A stretch of 64,000 nucleotides of DNA from the NCBI RefSeq assembly GCF_003858645.1, contig NZ_RQJP01000007.1:1-64000 (forward strand). The letters run 5' to 3'. This DNA comes from Larkinella knui. GTDB taxonomy: Bacteria > Bacteroidota > Bacteroidia > Cytophagales > Spirosomataceae. A program made the position numbers and the translations under genes. The number at the start of each line of letters is the position of its first letter. Position 1 is the stretch's first letter. Of this stretch, positions 15,290 to 23,705 are shown piece by piece. Under the pieces are notes generated by a model. It was given only the letters and a program-made list of their open reading frames with translations, searched no databases and had not been told where the DNA came from.

Positions 15290-17020
15290 TCATTGACCCG
15301 TCCAGCTTTTTACCTGGTCCAGCGTCGGCATCGTCACGTCCAGTTTCAGTTTCTTCCGCATCCCGCCCAGATCGTTGAAAATCTTGTTGGCATTTGCACC
15401 GTTCAACTGGCTGACGTGCTGAAAACCCATCTTCTGCAAGGCCGGAATCCAGCCCGCCGGAATGCCCAATTGCTCGTAGTCGGCATCGGTCGACAGTTCT
15501 ATTTTCTTCTCGGGACGCATTTGCGGGAAAAACAGCACATCCTGAATCGACGGCTGGTTGGTCATGATCATCGCCAGCCGGTCGATGCCCAGGCCGACGC
15601 CCGCCGTGGGTGGCATCCCGTATTCGAGGGCCCGCAGAAAATCTTCGTCCATCGCCATCGCTTCCTCATCACCGCGTTTGGCCAGTTCGAGTTGTTCCTC
15701 AAACCGGGCGCGCTGGTCGAGCGGATCGTTCAGCTCCGAATACGCGTTCGCAATTTCTTTCCCGTTGCAAATGGCCTCAAACCGCTCGACCAGCCCCGGT
15801 TTGCTCCGGTGTTTCTTGGTCAACGGCGACATCTCGACCGGATAATCCGTAATGAACGTCGGCTGAATCAGATTGGCTTCCACCGCTTCGCCAAACAGTT
15901 CGTCGATGAGTTTGGATTTTCCCATTGAACTGTCGGTTTTGATGCCCCGGCTTTCGGCCACCGCCCGCAGTTCGTCTTCGCCCATCGCCGATACATCGAC
16001 GCCCGTATATTCCTGAATGGCTTCGAACATGGTCAGGCGTTTCCAGGGGCGCTGAAAATTGATGATTTTATCGCCCACCGGCAGTTCCGTCGTTCCGTGC
16101 AGGTCCATCGCAATCTTCTCGACCATTTCCTCGATCAGATCCATCATCCAGTTGTAATCCTTATAGGCGACATACAATTCGACCTGCGTGAACTCCGGAT
16201 TGTGAAACCGGCTCATGCCTTCGTTGCGAAAATCTTTGGCAAATTCGAACACGCCATCGTAACCACCGACGATTAACCGCTTCAGATATAGCTCGTTGGC
16301 AATCCGCAGGTAGAGCGTCATGTCGAGCGTATTGTGGTGCGTGCGGAAAGGCCGGGCGGCCGCGCCCCCGTGAATGGGTTGCAGAATCGGCGTTTCGACT
16401 TCCAGATACCCGTGGTTGCTCAGAAACGTCCGGATCGAGTTGACCAGTTTGGTCCGCTGAACGAAGGTATTTCGAACGTCCGGATTGACGATCAAATCGA
16501 CATACCGCTGGCGATAGCGTTGTTCGGGGTCCGAAAAAGCATCGTAGGTTTGTTTATTGCCCTGTTCGTCAACGACTTCCTTCACCACCGGCAACGGCCG
16601 CAGCGATTTGGTCAGCAGTTTGAACTCGGTAACGTGAATGGAGATTTCGCCGGTTTGGGTCGTAAACACGTAACCCTTGACGCCGATGATGTCGCCAATA
16701 TCCAGCAATTTCTTGAAAACCGTGTTGTAGAGCGTCTTGTCTTCGTCGGGGCACAGGTCGTCGCGCCGGAAATACAACTGAATCCGGCCCGTGGCGTCCT
16801 GCAATTCCGCAAACGAAGCGGAACCCATGATGCGGAATCCCATCAACCGGCCGGCGATGGCGATGCTTTTATAGTCGGTTTTGTTCCGTTCGTAATTTTT
16901 ATGAATGTCGGCCGCCGTAACGTTGACTTCGAATAATTCGGCGGGATACGGGTCAATGCCCATCCGCATCAGTTCCTCGCGCTTGTTGCGCCGGGTTATC
17001 TCCTGTTCGCTCAGTATCAT
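15290..17020 (-). CDS. lysS: Class II lysyl-tRNA synthetase
   Basis: The 576-residue enzyme charges tRNA-Lys. An OB-fold anticodon domain covers about 55-165; class II motif 2 (FRNEGMSRFHNPEFTQVE) lies near 262-280 and motif 3 (GVGLGIDRLAM) near 494-504. After the catalytic core there is a tail of about 65 residues (ALQKMGFQHVSQLNGANANKIFNDLGG...) seen in Bacteroidota versions. The ATG at 17018-17020 gives the usual MILSEQEITRRNKREEL start; the upstream in-frame start would add eight hydrophobic residues. Its promoter region abuts a GGATT-repeat cluster. Confidence 0.97.
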   Translation of the reverse strand: MILSEQEITRRNKREELMRMGIDPYPAELFEVNVTAADIHKNYERNKTDYKSIAIAGRLMGFRIMGSASFAELQDATGRIQLYFRRDDLCPDEDKTLYNTVFKKLLDIGDIIGVKGYVFTTQTGEISIHVTEFKLLTKSLRPLPVVKEVVDEQGNKQTYDAFSDPEQRYRQRYVDLIVNPDVRNTFVQRTKLVNSIRTFLSNHGYLEVETPILQPIHGGAAARPFRTHHNTLDMTLYLRIANELYLKRLIVGGYDGVFEFAKDFRNEGMSRFHNPEFTQVELYVAYKDYNWMMDLIEEMVEKIAMDLHGTTELPVGDKIINFQRPWKRLTMFEAIQEYTGVDVSAMGEDELRAVAESRGIKTDSSMGKSKLIDELFGEAVEANLIQPTFITDYPVEMSPLTKKHRSKPGLVERFEAICNGKEIANAYSELNDPLDQRARFEEQLELAKRGDEEAMAMDEDFLRALEYGMPPTAGVGLGIDRLAMIMTNQPSIQDVLFFPQMRPEKKIELSTDADYEQLGIPAGWIPALQKMGFQHVSQLNGANANKIFNDLGGMRKKLKLDVTMPTLDQVKSWTGQ

Positions 17021-17041
17021 CTTGAAGTAAAAAAAGATTTG

Positions 17042-17049
17042 CAAATATA
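17042..17049 (-). promoter_or_regulatory. Candidate -7 element (TATATTTG) of lysS
   Basis: TATATTTG on the reverse strand fits TAnnTTTG exactly, 22 bases upstream of the lysS ATG. The GGATT-repeat cluster begins two bases further upstream and occupies the place where a -33 element would be. Confidence 0.45.
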
Positions 17050-17050
17050 G

Positions 17051-17212
17051 GGGATTGGAACACGGATTCAGCGGATTGAACGGATTCGAACGGATTACTT
17101 TATCCGTGAAATGGTGGATGGGAACGCGGATTCAACGGATGGAGCCGATTGAAACGGATTACTTTATCTGTGAAAATCCGTCTAATCGGTTAAATCCGTG
17201 TTCCCATCCACC
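17051..17212. repeat. GGATT-word repeat cluster, left side of the GxxExxY gene
   Basis: Two 55-bp direct copies (17057-17111 and 17121-17175) differ at eight positions. Around the second copy an inverted pair is found: GGTGGATGGGAACGCGGATT (17113-17132) against AATCCGTGTTCCCATCCACC (17193-17212), complementary except one position. The words CGGATT and GGATTA recur throughout. The right arm ends directly at the GxxExxY start codon (17213). Confidence 0.92.
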
Positions 17213-17620
17213 ATGCTGCTTCACCAAAATCTAACCGACGCCATTCTGAAAGCCTATTTTAACGTGTACAATACACTCGGCTACGGCTTTTTAGAAAAAG
17301 TTTACGAGAATGCCCTATTGATTGAATTAAGGCGGCAAAAACTGGATTGTGTCAGCCAGCAATTGATCAAAGTTTACTACCAGAAGATCGAAGTGGGTTC
17401 CTACTTTGCTGATATCGTGGTGAATAACACCGTTATCCTTGAGCTGAAAGCCGCTGAAGGATTAGCCGTAGAGCATGAGTGTCAATTGCTGAATTATCTG
17501 AAAGCTACCCGGATGGAAGTAGGTCTGCTTCTCAATTTTGGTAAAAAACCGGAATTTCGACGGAAAGTCTTCCAAAATCAGTTCAAATCGCTTGATAGGA
17601 ACGCGGATTCAGCGGATTAA
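17213..17620 (+). CDS. GxxExxY protein (PD-(D/E)XK-like nuclease fold)
   Basis: The 135-residue protein carries the naming motif in GFLEKVYENAL (about 24-34) and a later FADIVVNNTVILELKAAEGL with the spaced D and ELK expected of PD-(D/E)XK folds (PDDEXK_3 family). The function of this family is not established; nuclease activity is inferred from the fold. The ATG at 17213 touches the left repeat cluster, and the last codons (RNADSAD) and TAA stop are read from the left arm of the right-hand palindrome. Gene and repeats therefore look like one unit. It is unrelated to lysS and the SPFH gene on either side. Confidence 0.88.
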   Translation: MLLHQNLTDAILKAYFNVYNTLGYGFLEKVYENALLIELRRQKLDCVSQQLIKVYYQKIEVGSYFADIVVNNTVILELKAAEGLAVEHECQLLNYLKATRMEVGLLLNFGKKPEFRRKVFQNQFKSLDRNADSAD

Positions 17621-17687
17621 ACGGATTACACAGATTCATAAAAAATCCGTTTGAATCCGTTTAATCTGTCCAATCCGCGTTCCCATC
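17594..17687. repeat. GGATT-word palindrome, right side of the GxxExxY gene
   Basis: The arm GATAGGAACGCGGATTCAGC (17594-17613, continuing GGATTAAACGGATT) pairs with a right arm ending AATCCGCGTTCCCATC (17672-17687). The whole is a near-palindrome of 94 bp with a short A-rich centre near 17638-17645. It overlaps the last 27 bases of the GxxExxY gene. Confidence 0.92.
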
Positions 17688-17773
17688 AATCTCCGGCCGT
17701 TCATCCAAAAAATAGAAGCATTTATTCAAAATATTTGCTACTATTGTGCTATCAAAATAATATCATAAAAGCC

Positions 17774-18625
17774 ATGAATGAAAAGAACCTTACCTCCACT
17801 TCCGGCTACATTCTGTTGCCCATAGCCCTTGTTCTGCTGGGAATCTCAGCCTATAGCCTTATTTCTGGTGTAATTTTTCTTAGCGGAATCTGCTTCTTCG
17901 CTGCCATTTTTATCCTGAGCGGTCTGGTCGTGATCAATCCGAAGGAGGGCGTTGTCACCACATTCTTCGGCGACTACATGGGCACGATGCGCCAAACCGG
18001 TCTCTGGTGGGTAATTCCATTTTACGGCCGGAAAAAAATCAGCCTGCGCGCCCGCAACCTGAACGGCCAAACGCTGAAGGTGAACGACAAAATGGGAAAT
18101 CCCATCGAAATTGCGGCCGTTGTGGTCTGGCAAGTGGCCGATAGTGCCAAGGCCTTGTTTGAAGTCGATGATTACCATATGTTTGTCCAGATTCAGTCGG
18201 AAGCCGCCGTGCGGCATCTGGCCAGTACCTGTGCGTACGACAGCATGGAAGACGGTGAGGCTACGGTTACGCTCCGCGACAGCACCGGCCAGATCAACGT
18301 CTTGCTGGAGCAGGAACTGAACGAGCGGCTCGAACGCGCCGGGGTCGATGTGCTCGAAGCCCGGATCAGCCACCTGGCCTATGCCCCCGAAATTGCCGGA
18401 GCAATGCTGCAACGCCAGCAGGCCACGGCGGTGGTATCGGCCCGGAAGCAGATTGTGGAAGGGGCCGTCGGGATGGTTGAAATGGCGCTGGCCCGGCTGG
18501 CCGAAAAAGGCGTGGTGCATCTGGACGAAGAACGCAAAGCCGCGATGGTCAGCAACTTACTGGTCGTTCTCTGCGGGGAGAAATCCGTCAGCCCCGTCGT
18601 CAACGCCGGAACCCTTTATAATTAA
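17774..18625 (+). CDS. SPFH/band 7 domain membrane protein
   Basis: From the ATG at 17774 the product has 283 residues. Two hydrophobic helices (about 11-55) are followed by an SPFH domain: [32 protein letters not shown], then [21 protein letters not shown], and a coiled-coil region with [30 protein letters not shown] proteins oligomerise in membranes and organise lipid microdomains or guard proteases. The next gene is a small ribbon-helix-helix protein, a pairing that recurs in Bacteroidota. An upstream in-frame start runs through the GGATT repeat and is not credible. Confidence 0.88.
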   Translation: MNEKNLTSTSGYILLPIALVLLGISAYSLISGVIFLSGICFFAAIFILSGLVVINPKEGVVTTFFGDYMGTMRQTGLWWVIPFYGRKKISLRARNLNGQTLKVNDKMGNPIEIAAVVVWQVADSAKALFEVDDYHMFVQIQSEAAVRHLASTCAYDSMEDGEATVTLRDSTGQINVLLEQELNERLERAGVDVLEARISHLAYAPEIAGAMLQRQQATAVVSARKQIVEGAVGMVEMALARLAEKGVVHLDEERKAAMVSNLLVVLCGEKSVSPVVNAGTLYN

Positions 18626-18626
18626 A

Positions 18627-18728
18627 AGTTAAGAATGAAGAGTTAAGAGGTAAGAGGTAAGGGTTTTTAGGCGGCGTCCAGCAGCGCGCGGCAGTAAACT
18701 CTTCACTTTTAACTCTTAACTCTTAACT
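18627..18728. repeat. TTAAGAG-word inverted repeat
   Basis: A 34-base arm at 18627-18660 (starting AGTTAAGAATGAAGAGTTAA) faces one at 18695-18728 (ending CTCTTAACTCTTAACT); about 27 of 34 positions pair. Both arms are tandem variants of GTTAAGA. It lies between the SPFH and ribbon-helix-helix genes. Confidence 0.8.
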
Positions 18729-18734
18729 AAAAAA

Positions 18735-18914
18735 ATGGCTGCGGAGAAAAAAGCATTTGTTTTACGGATCAATCCCGATACGCTGAAGGAACTCGAACGC
18801 TGGGCGCAGGAAGAGTTTCGGAGCGTGAACGGGCAGATTGAGTATGTCCTCAATGAAGCATTGAAAAAACGAAAAAAAAGCCCGAATCCGGATAAGAATG
18901 TACCCACGGACTAA
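18735..18914 (+). CDS. Small Arc-type ribbon-helix-helix protein
   Basis: The gene encodes only 59 residues. The sequence KKAFVLRINPDTLKELERWA followed by EEFRSVNGQIEYVLNEAL matches the Arc/MetJ ribbon-helix-helix pattern: a beta strand, helix A, then the helix with SVNGQIEY. Such proteins bind DNA as dimers, but this one has no toxin partner beside it and follows an SPFH gene. The Lys/Pro tail is disordered. Its TAA stop (18912-18914) overlaps the stop of the convergent coaX gene at 18911-18913. A role next to SPFH proteins is unknown. Confidence 0.8.
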   Translation: MAAEKKAFVLRINPDTLKELERWAQEEFRSVNGQIEYVLNEALKKRKKSPNPDKNVPTD

Positions 18915-19753
18915 ACGGGGGCGCCCGCCGGTCCCTGGGTGCGGAGGCCGATTTCCCGAATACCGTCGAGAGTTAAGTTAGGAATAATCTCCAGAAAGTC
19001 AGTGCTTAATGTCGGGATCGCAGTTGCCATACCGCCCGTTGCGATGGCCAGGCAATCCCCGTTCAGTTCCGCCCGAATGCGGTTGATGAGCGACCGAACC
19101 AGCCCTTCATAGCCCAGGACAACACCCGCCTGAATCGCGTGGGCGGTGCTGGTTCCCAGTGCCGAATCGGGCATCACCAGCGGAACTTCGGGCAATTGGG
19201 CCGTGGTAGAAAACAACGAGCGCACGGCGGTTTTCAGCCCCGGCGCGATGGCAATACCGAGCATCTTTCCTTCGGCAGAGACGGTGGTGAAGGTCAGCGC
19301 CGTTCCAAAATCGACCACCACACAGTTTTGTTTATACCGTAAATGCGCGGCCATGGCGTTGGCAACCAGATCGGTTCCGATGGCGTAGGGCCGCAGAATC
19401 TGGAGCGGCAGCGCGTGGTAGATAGCCGGGCCAACCACAACCGGCTCCTGACCAAAAAGCCGGGTGAGCGTGGTCTTCAGCGTTGGTGTAAGTTCCGGTA
19501 CCACACTGCTGATGACAACCGAATCGATGGCACTCAGCGGAATATTGGCTTCCAGAAACCACAACCGCAGCAGCCTTTCGTAGCGATCGCGTTCGGTCGG
19601 AATGGCATCCGTATCGCCAACCAGCCGGTCGGTCAGGTGAAAAGCCATAGGTTCTTCAACCAGCGAACGCGTCCGCCAGACGTGTCGCCACTGCTGCTGA
19701 TCGTATAAACCAAAGACGGTATCTGAATTGCCTGCATCGACGGCGAGGAACAT
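18911..19753 (-). CDS. coaX: Type III pantothenate kinase
   Basis: The 280-residue enzyme phosphorylates pantothenate, the first step of coenzyme A synthesis. The ASKHA-fold phosphate loop is FLAVDAGNSDTVFGLY near 2-17; the family's GTD motif is in YAIGTDLVANAMAA, and the second Asp motif is VVDFGTALTFTT near 145-156. Length is near the family norm. Its 3' end overlaps the end of the small RHH gene by four bases. Confidence 0.95.
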   Translation of the reverse strand: MFLAVDAGNSDTVFGLYDQQQWRHVWRTRSLVEEPMAFHLTDRLVGDTDAIPTERDRYERLLRLWFLEANIPLSAIDSVVISSVVPELTPTLKTTLTRLFGQEPVVVGPAIYHALPLQILRPYAIGTDLVANAMAAHLRYKQNCVVVDFGTALTFTTVSAEGKMLGIAIAPGLKTAVRSLFSTTAQLPEVPLVMPDSALGTSTAHAIQAGVVLGYEGLVRSLINRIRAELNGDCLAIATGGMATAIPTLSTDFLEIIPNLTLDGIREIGLRTQGPAGAPV

Positions 19754-19781
19754 AAGAGATAGGGTATATCTGAAGAATTTG

Positions 19782-19811
19782 CAAAGATAGTACGAAACCC
19801 GGTTTTGAAAA
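19782..19811 (-). promoter_or_regulatory. Candidate coaX promoter
   Basis: On the reverse strand TTTT (19808-19811), 18 bases and TATCTTTG (19782-19789) approach the TTTG/TAnnTTTG pattern; the -7 half is exact. The predicted start of transcription is about 20 bases before the coaX ATG. Confidence 0.45.
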
Positions 19812-19935
19812 TTAAGTCGCGGTGCAAAATCACAGGGAGCATTTGGTGGACGTTACCCGATAAATCAGTATTTTTCGTTGATTGATTTGGGTCGACCGCA
19901 CCATTTAACCCCGTTTTTACGACCAATCCTCTGCT

Positions 19936-21177
19936 ATGATACTCAAAACGACTCATCGGGTTACGGGTATTGGGTTGCTCCTGCTGCTGGGATTGAATCT
20001 CAATAGCTGTCGAAAAGGCGATGACGACGTGACGCCCGGTCAGCAACTAACCTGGTTTGATTCGTTCGGGAAAGCACTCAATGATTCGCTGAAAGCCAAA
20101 TCGATCGGCTACGGTTTTGTGATTTTGGAAAAAGGGGTCGTGCGGGCGTCGGGAAGTGGCGGTCTGAAATCCCGGGCGACCGAGCCGGAAGGGGAGAAGG
20201 CCTTTACGCTGGATACCAAAATGCACATCGCCAGTATGAGCAAAACCATTGCCACGATGGCATTTCTGCATCTGGCCGCCGAAAAAGGCCTAAAAACCAC
20301 CGACCGAATCGCGCCCTATCTGCCGCCTTCCTGGATAAAGGGCGAAAATATCGGCCAGATTACGTTCCGGGATTTGATGACACACCGGAGCGGTATCATC
20401 GGTTTAGGCAATACGTGTGTCAACGGGGCTTTTTCGGAAAATATCTATCCGGGTTTCAAGCAGCTCATCGAGAAAGGTGTCAGAACGACGAACCGGGGAA
20501 ATTACTGTTACCAGAACGCTAATTTTGGTTTGTTCCGGGTTCTAATCCCGGCTATTTTAGGCTATCAATTTACCGGAAACGATACTACCGACGACCAGCA
20601 AACGCAACAGCGGTTTATCGAATACGTTCAGAAGAACGTATTTGAAAAAGCGGGACTTACCAATGTTGTCGCCAACCAGCCCACGAGTAATCCAACCTAC
20701 GCCTATTCGTATCCCGCCAGCGGAATAACCGGCTGGAATCCGGGTAATTTCACCAACACCGTCGGCGCTTATGGCTGGCATTTGACTCCTTCGGAAGCCG
20801 GGAAATTGTTCGCAACGGTCTTGTCTACTACCGATCAAAGCGTGTTGACAACGGCCTGGAAAGATACGCTGTTTACGAACCGGCTGGGCAATTTTGCCGG
20901 TACCACCTCAACGGGACCCATCACCTACCACGACGGCTGGTGGTTTCTGAAATTGGCTCAGTACCAGGGGATTCGTACCATCTGGATGAAGTTTCCCGAT
21001 GACGTGATGGCGGTTTTGTTTGTGAATGCGCTCCACAGCTCGCGGGGCAATTTTCCGAGCGACGATGGCACCGATATTGTGGCCTATCTGAGCCGGGCGT
21101 ATACGCTGACCCGGCAGATGAAGGGCGGTCGGCAGATGGCCGGACGATTGATTCTGGAACACCCCGAACCGCACTGA
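19936..21177 (+). CDS. Beta-lactamase-fold serine hydrolase lipoprotein
   Basis: The 413-residue product is a lipoprotein (lipobox LNSC near 23-26) with the class C beta-lactamase/penicillin-binding fold. The nucleophile motif is ASMSK (near 98-102) and the second motif is the Tyr-x-Asn in YCYQNANFG (near 194). Members include esterases, D-amino-acid peptidases and lactamases; which of these applies cannot be read from the sequence. A C-terminal YHDGWWFLKL segment takes the place of the usual KTG-type third motif (HxG in many esterases). It stands alone. Confidence 0.85.
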   Translation: MILKTTHRVTGIGLLLLLGLNLNSCRKGDDDVTPGQQLTWFDSFGKALNDSLKAKSIGYGFVILEKGVVRASGSGGLKSRATEPEGEKAFTLDTKMHIASMSKTIATMAFLHLAAEKGLKTTDRIAPYLPPSWIKGENIGQITFRDLMTHRSGIIGLGNTCVNGAFSENIYPGFKQLIEKGVRTTNRGNYCYQNANFGLFRVLIPAILGYQFTGNDTTDDQQTQQRFIEYVQKNVFEKAGLTNVVANQPTSNPTYAYSYPASGITGWNPGNFTNTVGAYGWHLTPSEAGKLFATVLSTTDQSVLTTAWKDTLFTNRLGNFAGTTSTGPITYHDGWWFLKLAQYQGIRTIWMKFPDDVMAVLFVNALHSSRGNFPSDDGTDIVAYLSRAYTLTRQMKGGRQMAGRLILEHPEPH

Positions 21178-21309
21178 TTCGACCCGCCAAAGGGTGGAAA
21201 TTAACGCGGTTCGTTGTATCTTTACTTATTGATTTTCAGGAGATGAGGATTGTTTCGCAGACGGAATCACCGGCGGCAACCTGATAAGTAAACAATAGAT
21301 AGTAACCGT

Positions 21310-21786
21310 ATGTACCCGGCATTGCTAATTGCCAGACAGTTTATAAACAAGGGCATCGCTGAAGGCCGGCCCTTGACGCCGATGAAGCTCCAAAAGCTCA
21401 TTTACATGGCGCACGGGTTGCATTTGGCCCGGCATGAAAAACCGCTGATTGCCGAACAAGTACAGGCGTGGTCGTATGGGCCCGTTATTCCCGACGTGTA
21501 TACCCGCTTCAAACGGTTTGGGAATAACCCGATTACGACGCCGATTCCGACCAACGACTGGGACGAAGAACTCGACCGGCAGGCGCAGGATTCCATCAAT
21601 TTTGCCTGGGATATTGCCAAAGATTACAATGCCATTCAGCTTTCCAACTGGACGCACGTCGAGGGCTCGCCCTGGTATCAGTCGGTTAGTCGCAACGGAG
21701 ACGGCACAATTGAGCAGGAGCCCATCGATAATGAGTTGATTAAGGACTATTTCACCGAAATTATCAGACGCGATGTCGGAGAATGA
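21310..21786 (+). CDS. Panacea-domain protein (candidate antitoxin)
   Basis: The 158-residue protein has the Panacea (formerly DUF4065) signature: PLTPMKLQKLIYMAHGLHLA near 22-41, QAWSYGPVIPDVYTRFKRFG near 53-72, and a C-terminal helix. Panacea domains have been shown to act as antitoxins for many unrelated toxins, including small membrane-damaging proteins. The gene overlaps the next one by 14 bases, so the pair is translationally linked. An ordinary protein-interaction role is the alternative, since many Panacea proteins are phage-linked and uncharacterised. Confidence 0.85.
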   Translation: MYPALLIARQFINKGIAEGRPLTPMKLQKLIYMAHGLHLARHEKPLIAEQVQAWSYGPVIPDVYTRFKRFGNNPITTPIPTNDWDEELDRQAQDSINFAWDIAKDYNAIQLSNWTHVEGSPWYQSVSRNGDGTIEQEPIDNELIKDYFTEIIRRDVGE

Positions 21787-22135
21787 AGGCAGTGAAAAAG
21801 CGAAAGAAAATTTTCGGAAGCTGATCGAATCGTCGTCGACTAATCCGCTCAACAGCGGGCTTTCCCAAAACGAATTTGAGCAGTACGACAAGGAAGAACG
21901 CCGGACGCGGCTGGCCGGGCTGGCGCAGGATATTCAGGAGCGGAAGAAATTCGCCCAATGGATTTTCTGGATGGTGGTTTTCTGGCTGGTCGTGATTCTG
22001 GGCATTATCATTGCCGAAGGACTGCATTATCTGGATATTCCGCAGGCCGTGACCATCGCTCTGATTGGCTCCACGACGGTTAACGTAACGGCCTTTTTCG
22101 TCATTGTAACGAAGTATTTATTTCCGGGCAAGTGA
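21773..22135 (+). CDS. Two-TM small membrane protein paired with the Panacea gene
   Basis: The 120-residue product has a charged N-terminal half (about 1-60, rich in Glu/Lys/Arg with a helical LAGLAQDIQERKKFAQW) and two membrane helices, WIFWMVVFWLVVILGIIIA (about 62-82) and VTIALIGSTTVNVTAFFVIV (about 92-112). I do not recognise a named family. Translation is coupled to the Panacea gene (14-base overlap), which is how PanAT toxin-antitoxin genes are often laid out; some PanAT toxins are small membrane proteins. Toxicity is inferred from context alone. Confidence 0.75.
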   Translation: MSENEGSEKAKENFRKLIESSSTNPLNSGLSQNEFEQYDKEERRTRLAGLAQDIQERKKFAQWIFWMVVFWLVVILGIIIAEGLHYLDIPQAVTIALIGSTTVNVTAFFVIVTKYLFPGK

Positions 22136-22494
22136 CGGTTTCGGGATTATCTAATACTTACGCCTAAATCCCGAAACGTCGGCCCGGCCTCAAGGGGACT
22201 TTTTGCCTTCGGTTTTTATCTGTCCCGTTTCTCTTTAGGCCGGTTCGATGTTTCGGGATTTAAGAAGTTTGTTATGAATTCCGAACGCATTTGCGCCGGA
22301 TGGGGCTGCCTGTCAATAGAAAATTGCGGCCAAATGCAGTCCTGAAGCTCCGGAGGAGCGCCCTCATCCGCTATTTATTCCTAAGATTCTACTAACTGGA
22401 GGCTCCTCAGGAACCCATTTGCCGTAATTCACGGTAGTATAAAAGCGCGTTTCCGGCCTTTCTCCGGAATCTACTGCTTTTTAATTCGCCCAAA
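22136..22494. other. Intergenic region with small palindromes
   Basis: This 359-bp stretch has a perfect 11-bp inverted repeat GTTTCGGGATT (22138-22148) / AATCCCGAAAC (22167-22177) right after the two-TM gene, a third GTTTCGGGATTTA copy near 22253, and an imperfect CCTGA/TCAGG stem spanning about 22341-22413. The first hairpin may end the Panacea transcript but lacks a T run. No open frame or RNA gene was recognised. Confidence 0.6.
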
Positions 22495-23475
22495 ATGGTT
22501 TTCAATACCACTGATTTTCAGCTTCGTAAATTATCCTTAACGATCGTATTTTTCCTGCTGCTATTCGTCAGCCGGATAGCGGTTTCCCAAACTGCGAGCC
22601 CGCCGGCTTCCGGCGCAAAAAAGAATGAAAAACCGCTGCATCTTTTTCTGATTGGCAACAGCTTTTCCGGCAACGCGGCCAAATACCTCCGGGAATTGAG
22701 CGAAGAAGGCGGTCACGGTTTGATCATTGGCCGCGCCGAGTTAGGCGGTTGTTCGCTGCAACGACACTGGGAACTGGTTGAAGCCGCCGAGGCCAATCCG
22801 GAGGATCCGAAAGGGAAGGCCTACAACGGAAAATCGCTGAAAATGCTGCTTTCCGAAGGCACTTGGGATGTCGTTACGCTGCAACAATATTCCATGCTTT
22901 CGGGCGATGTGGAAACGTACCGGCCCTACGCGAAGAAACTGTATGACTACATCAAAACGTTGCAGCCTTCGGCGCGAATCGTATTTCACCAAACCTGGGC
23001 CTACCGCTCGGACGCTGATGGCTTTGGACAGATCGCGGCCGGAAAACTGGCTCAAAGCGAAAAGGAAATGTGGGAAAATTCGCGGGCGGCCTACCACACC
23101 ATTGCCCGTGAGCTGGGGGCGGCTGTCATTCCCGTTGGCGATGCGTTCTGGCGGCTCAGTTCCGATAAAAAATGGCGCTACCAGAAAGATGCCGGTTTTG
23201 ATTTCGAAAAACCGCAACCGCCCCATCTGCCAAATCAGACTCATTCCCTGCATGTGGGCTACAGTTGGAATAACGCGAAGCTGGCCTTTGATTCTCACCA
23301 CGCCAGTGCCGCCGGCTGCTACCTGGGGTCGTTGGTCTGGTACGGTTTTCTGTTCAATGAATCGCCGGTCAAGCTAACGTTTGTGCCCGAGGGCGTTCCC
23401 GCCGATTTTGCCGCACAAGTGAGAAAAACCGCCTGGTCGACGGTAAAAGCCGTTGGCAAGGGCGTTGAGAAATAG
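22495..23475 (+). CDS. DUF4886 exported SGNH-like hydrolase
   Basis: The 326-residue product has an N-terminal signal (hydrophobic stretch about 15-31). The DUF4886 pattern is plain: LFLIGNSFSGNAAKYLREL (block I, with the serine in GNSFS), DVVTLQQYS, HQTWAYRSDADGFG, and a late DSHHASAAGCYLGSLVWYGFL with the catalytic-type Asp/His. The family is related to GDSL/SGNH esterases of polysaccharide loci, but no substrate is known. A strong terminator follows. Confidence 0.85.
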   Translation: MVFNTTDFQLRKLSLTIVFFLLLFVSRIAVSQTASPPASGAKKNEKPLHLFLIGNSFSGNAAKYLRELSEEGGHGLIIGRAELGGCSLQRHWELVEAAEANPEDPKGKAYNGKSLKMLLSEGTWDVVTLQQYSMLSGDVETYRPYAKKLYDYIKTLQPSARIVFHQTWAYRSDADGFGQIAAGKLAQSEKEMWENSRAAYHTIARELGAAVIPVGDAFWRLSSDKKWRYQKDAGFDFEKPQPPHLPNQTHSLHVGYSWNNAKLAFDSHHASAAGCYLGSLVWYGFLFNESPVKLTFVPEGVPADFAAQVRKTAWSTVKAVGKGVEK

Positions 23476-23506
23476 CGGGTAAAGAGAAAAACTGGCGATA
23501 AAAATC

Positions 23507-23540
23507 AGCCGGTGATGATCACGCATCACCGGCTTTTTTG
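23507..23540 (+). terminator. Rho-independent terminator after the DUF4886 gene
   Basis: Perfect 11-bp stem AGCCGGTGATG (23507-23517) / CATCACCGGCT (23524-23534), six-base loop, followed by a T6 run. Confidence 0.92.
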
Positions 23541-23705
23541 TGGCCATTTGGTTGGCGTTCCCTATTTCAACCCGAATTAGAGCCGCCTGTAATGCAAAAG
23601 TCACAACCAGTAAAACAACCCTCTGAGCAATCCCAACGATCGGTAAATTACCGCCGAATTGACAACAGAAACCATAAACCAAGTTCAATTCATAACCTGA
23701 CATGT

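Noticed and set aside
17051-17687. CRISPR-like array of GGATT repeats
   Set aside because: Repeats are inverted and of uneven spacing with no unique spacers and no cas gene.
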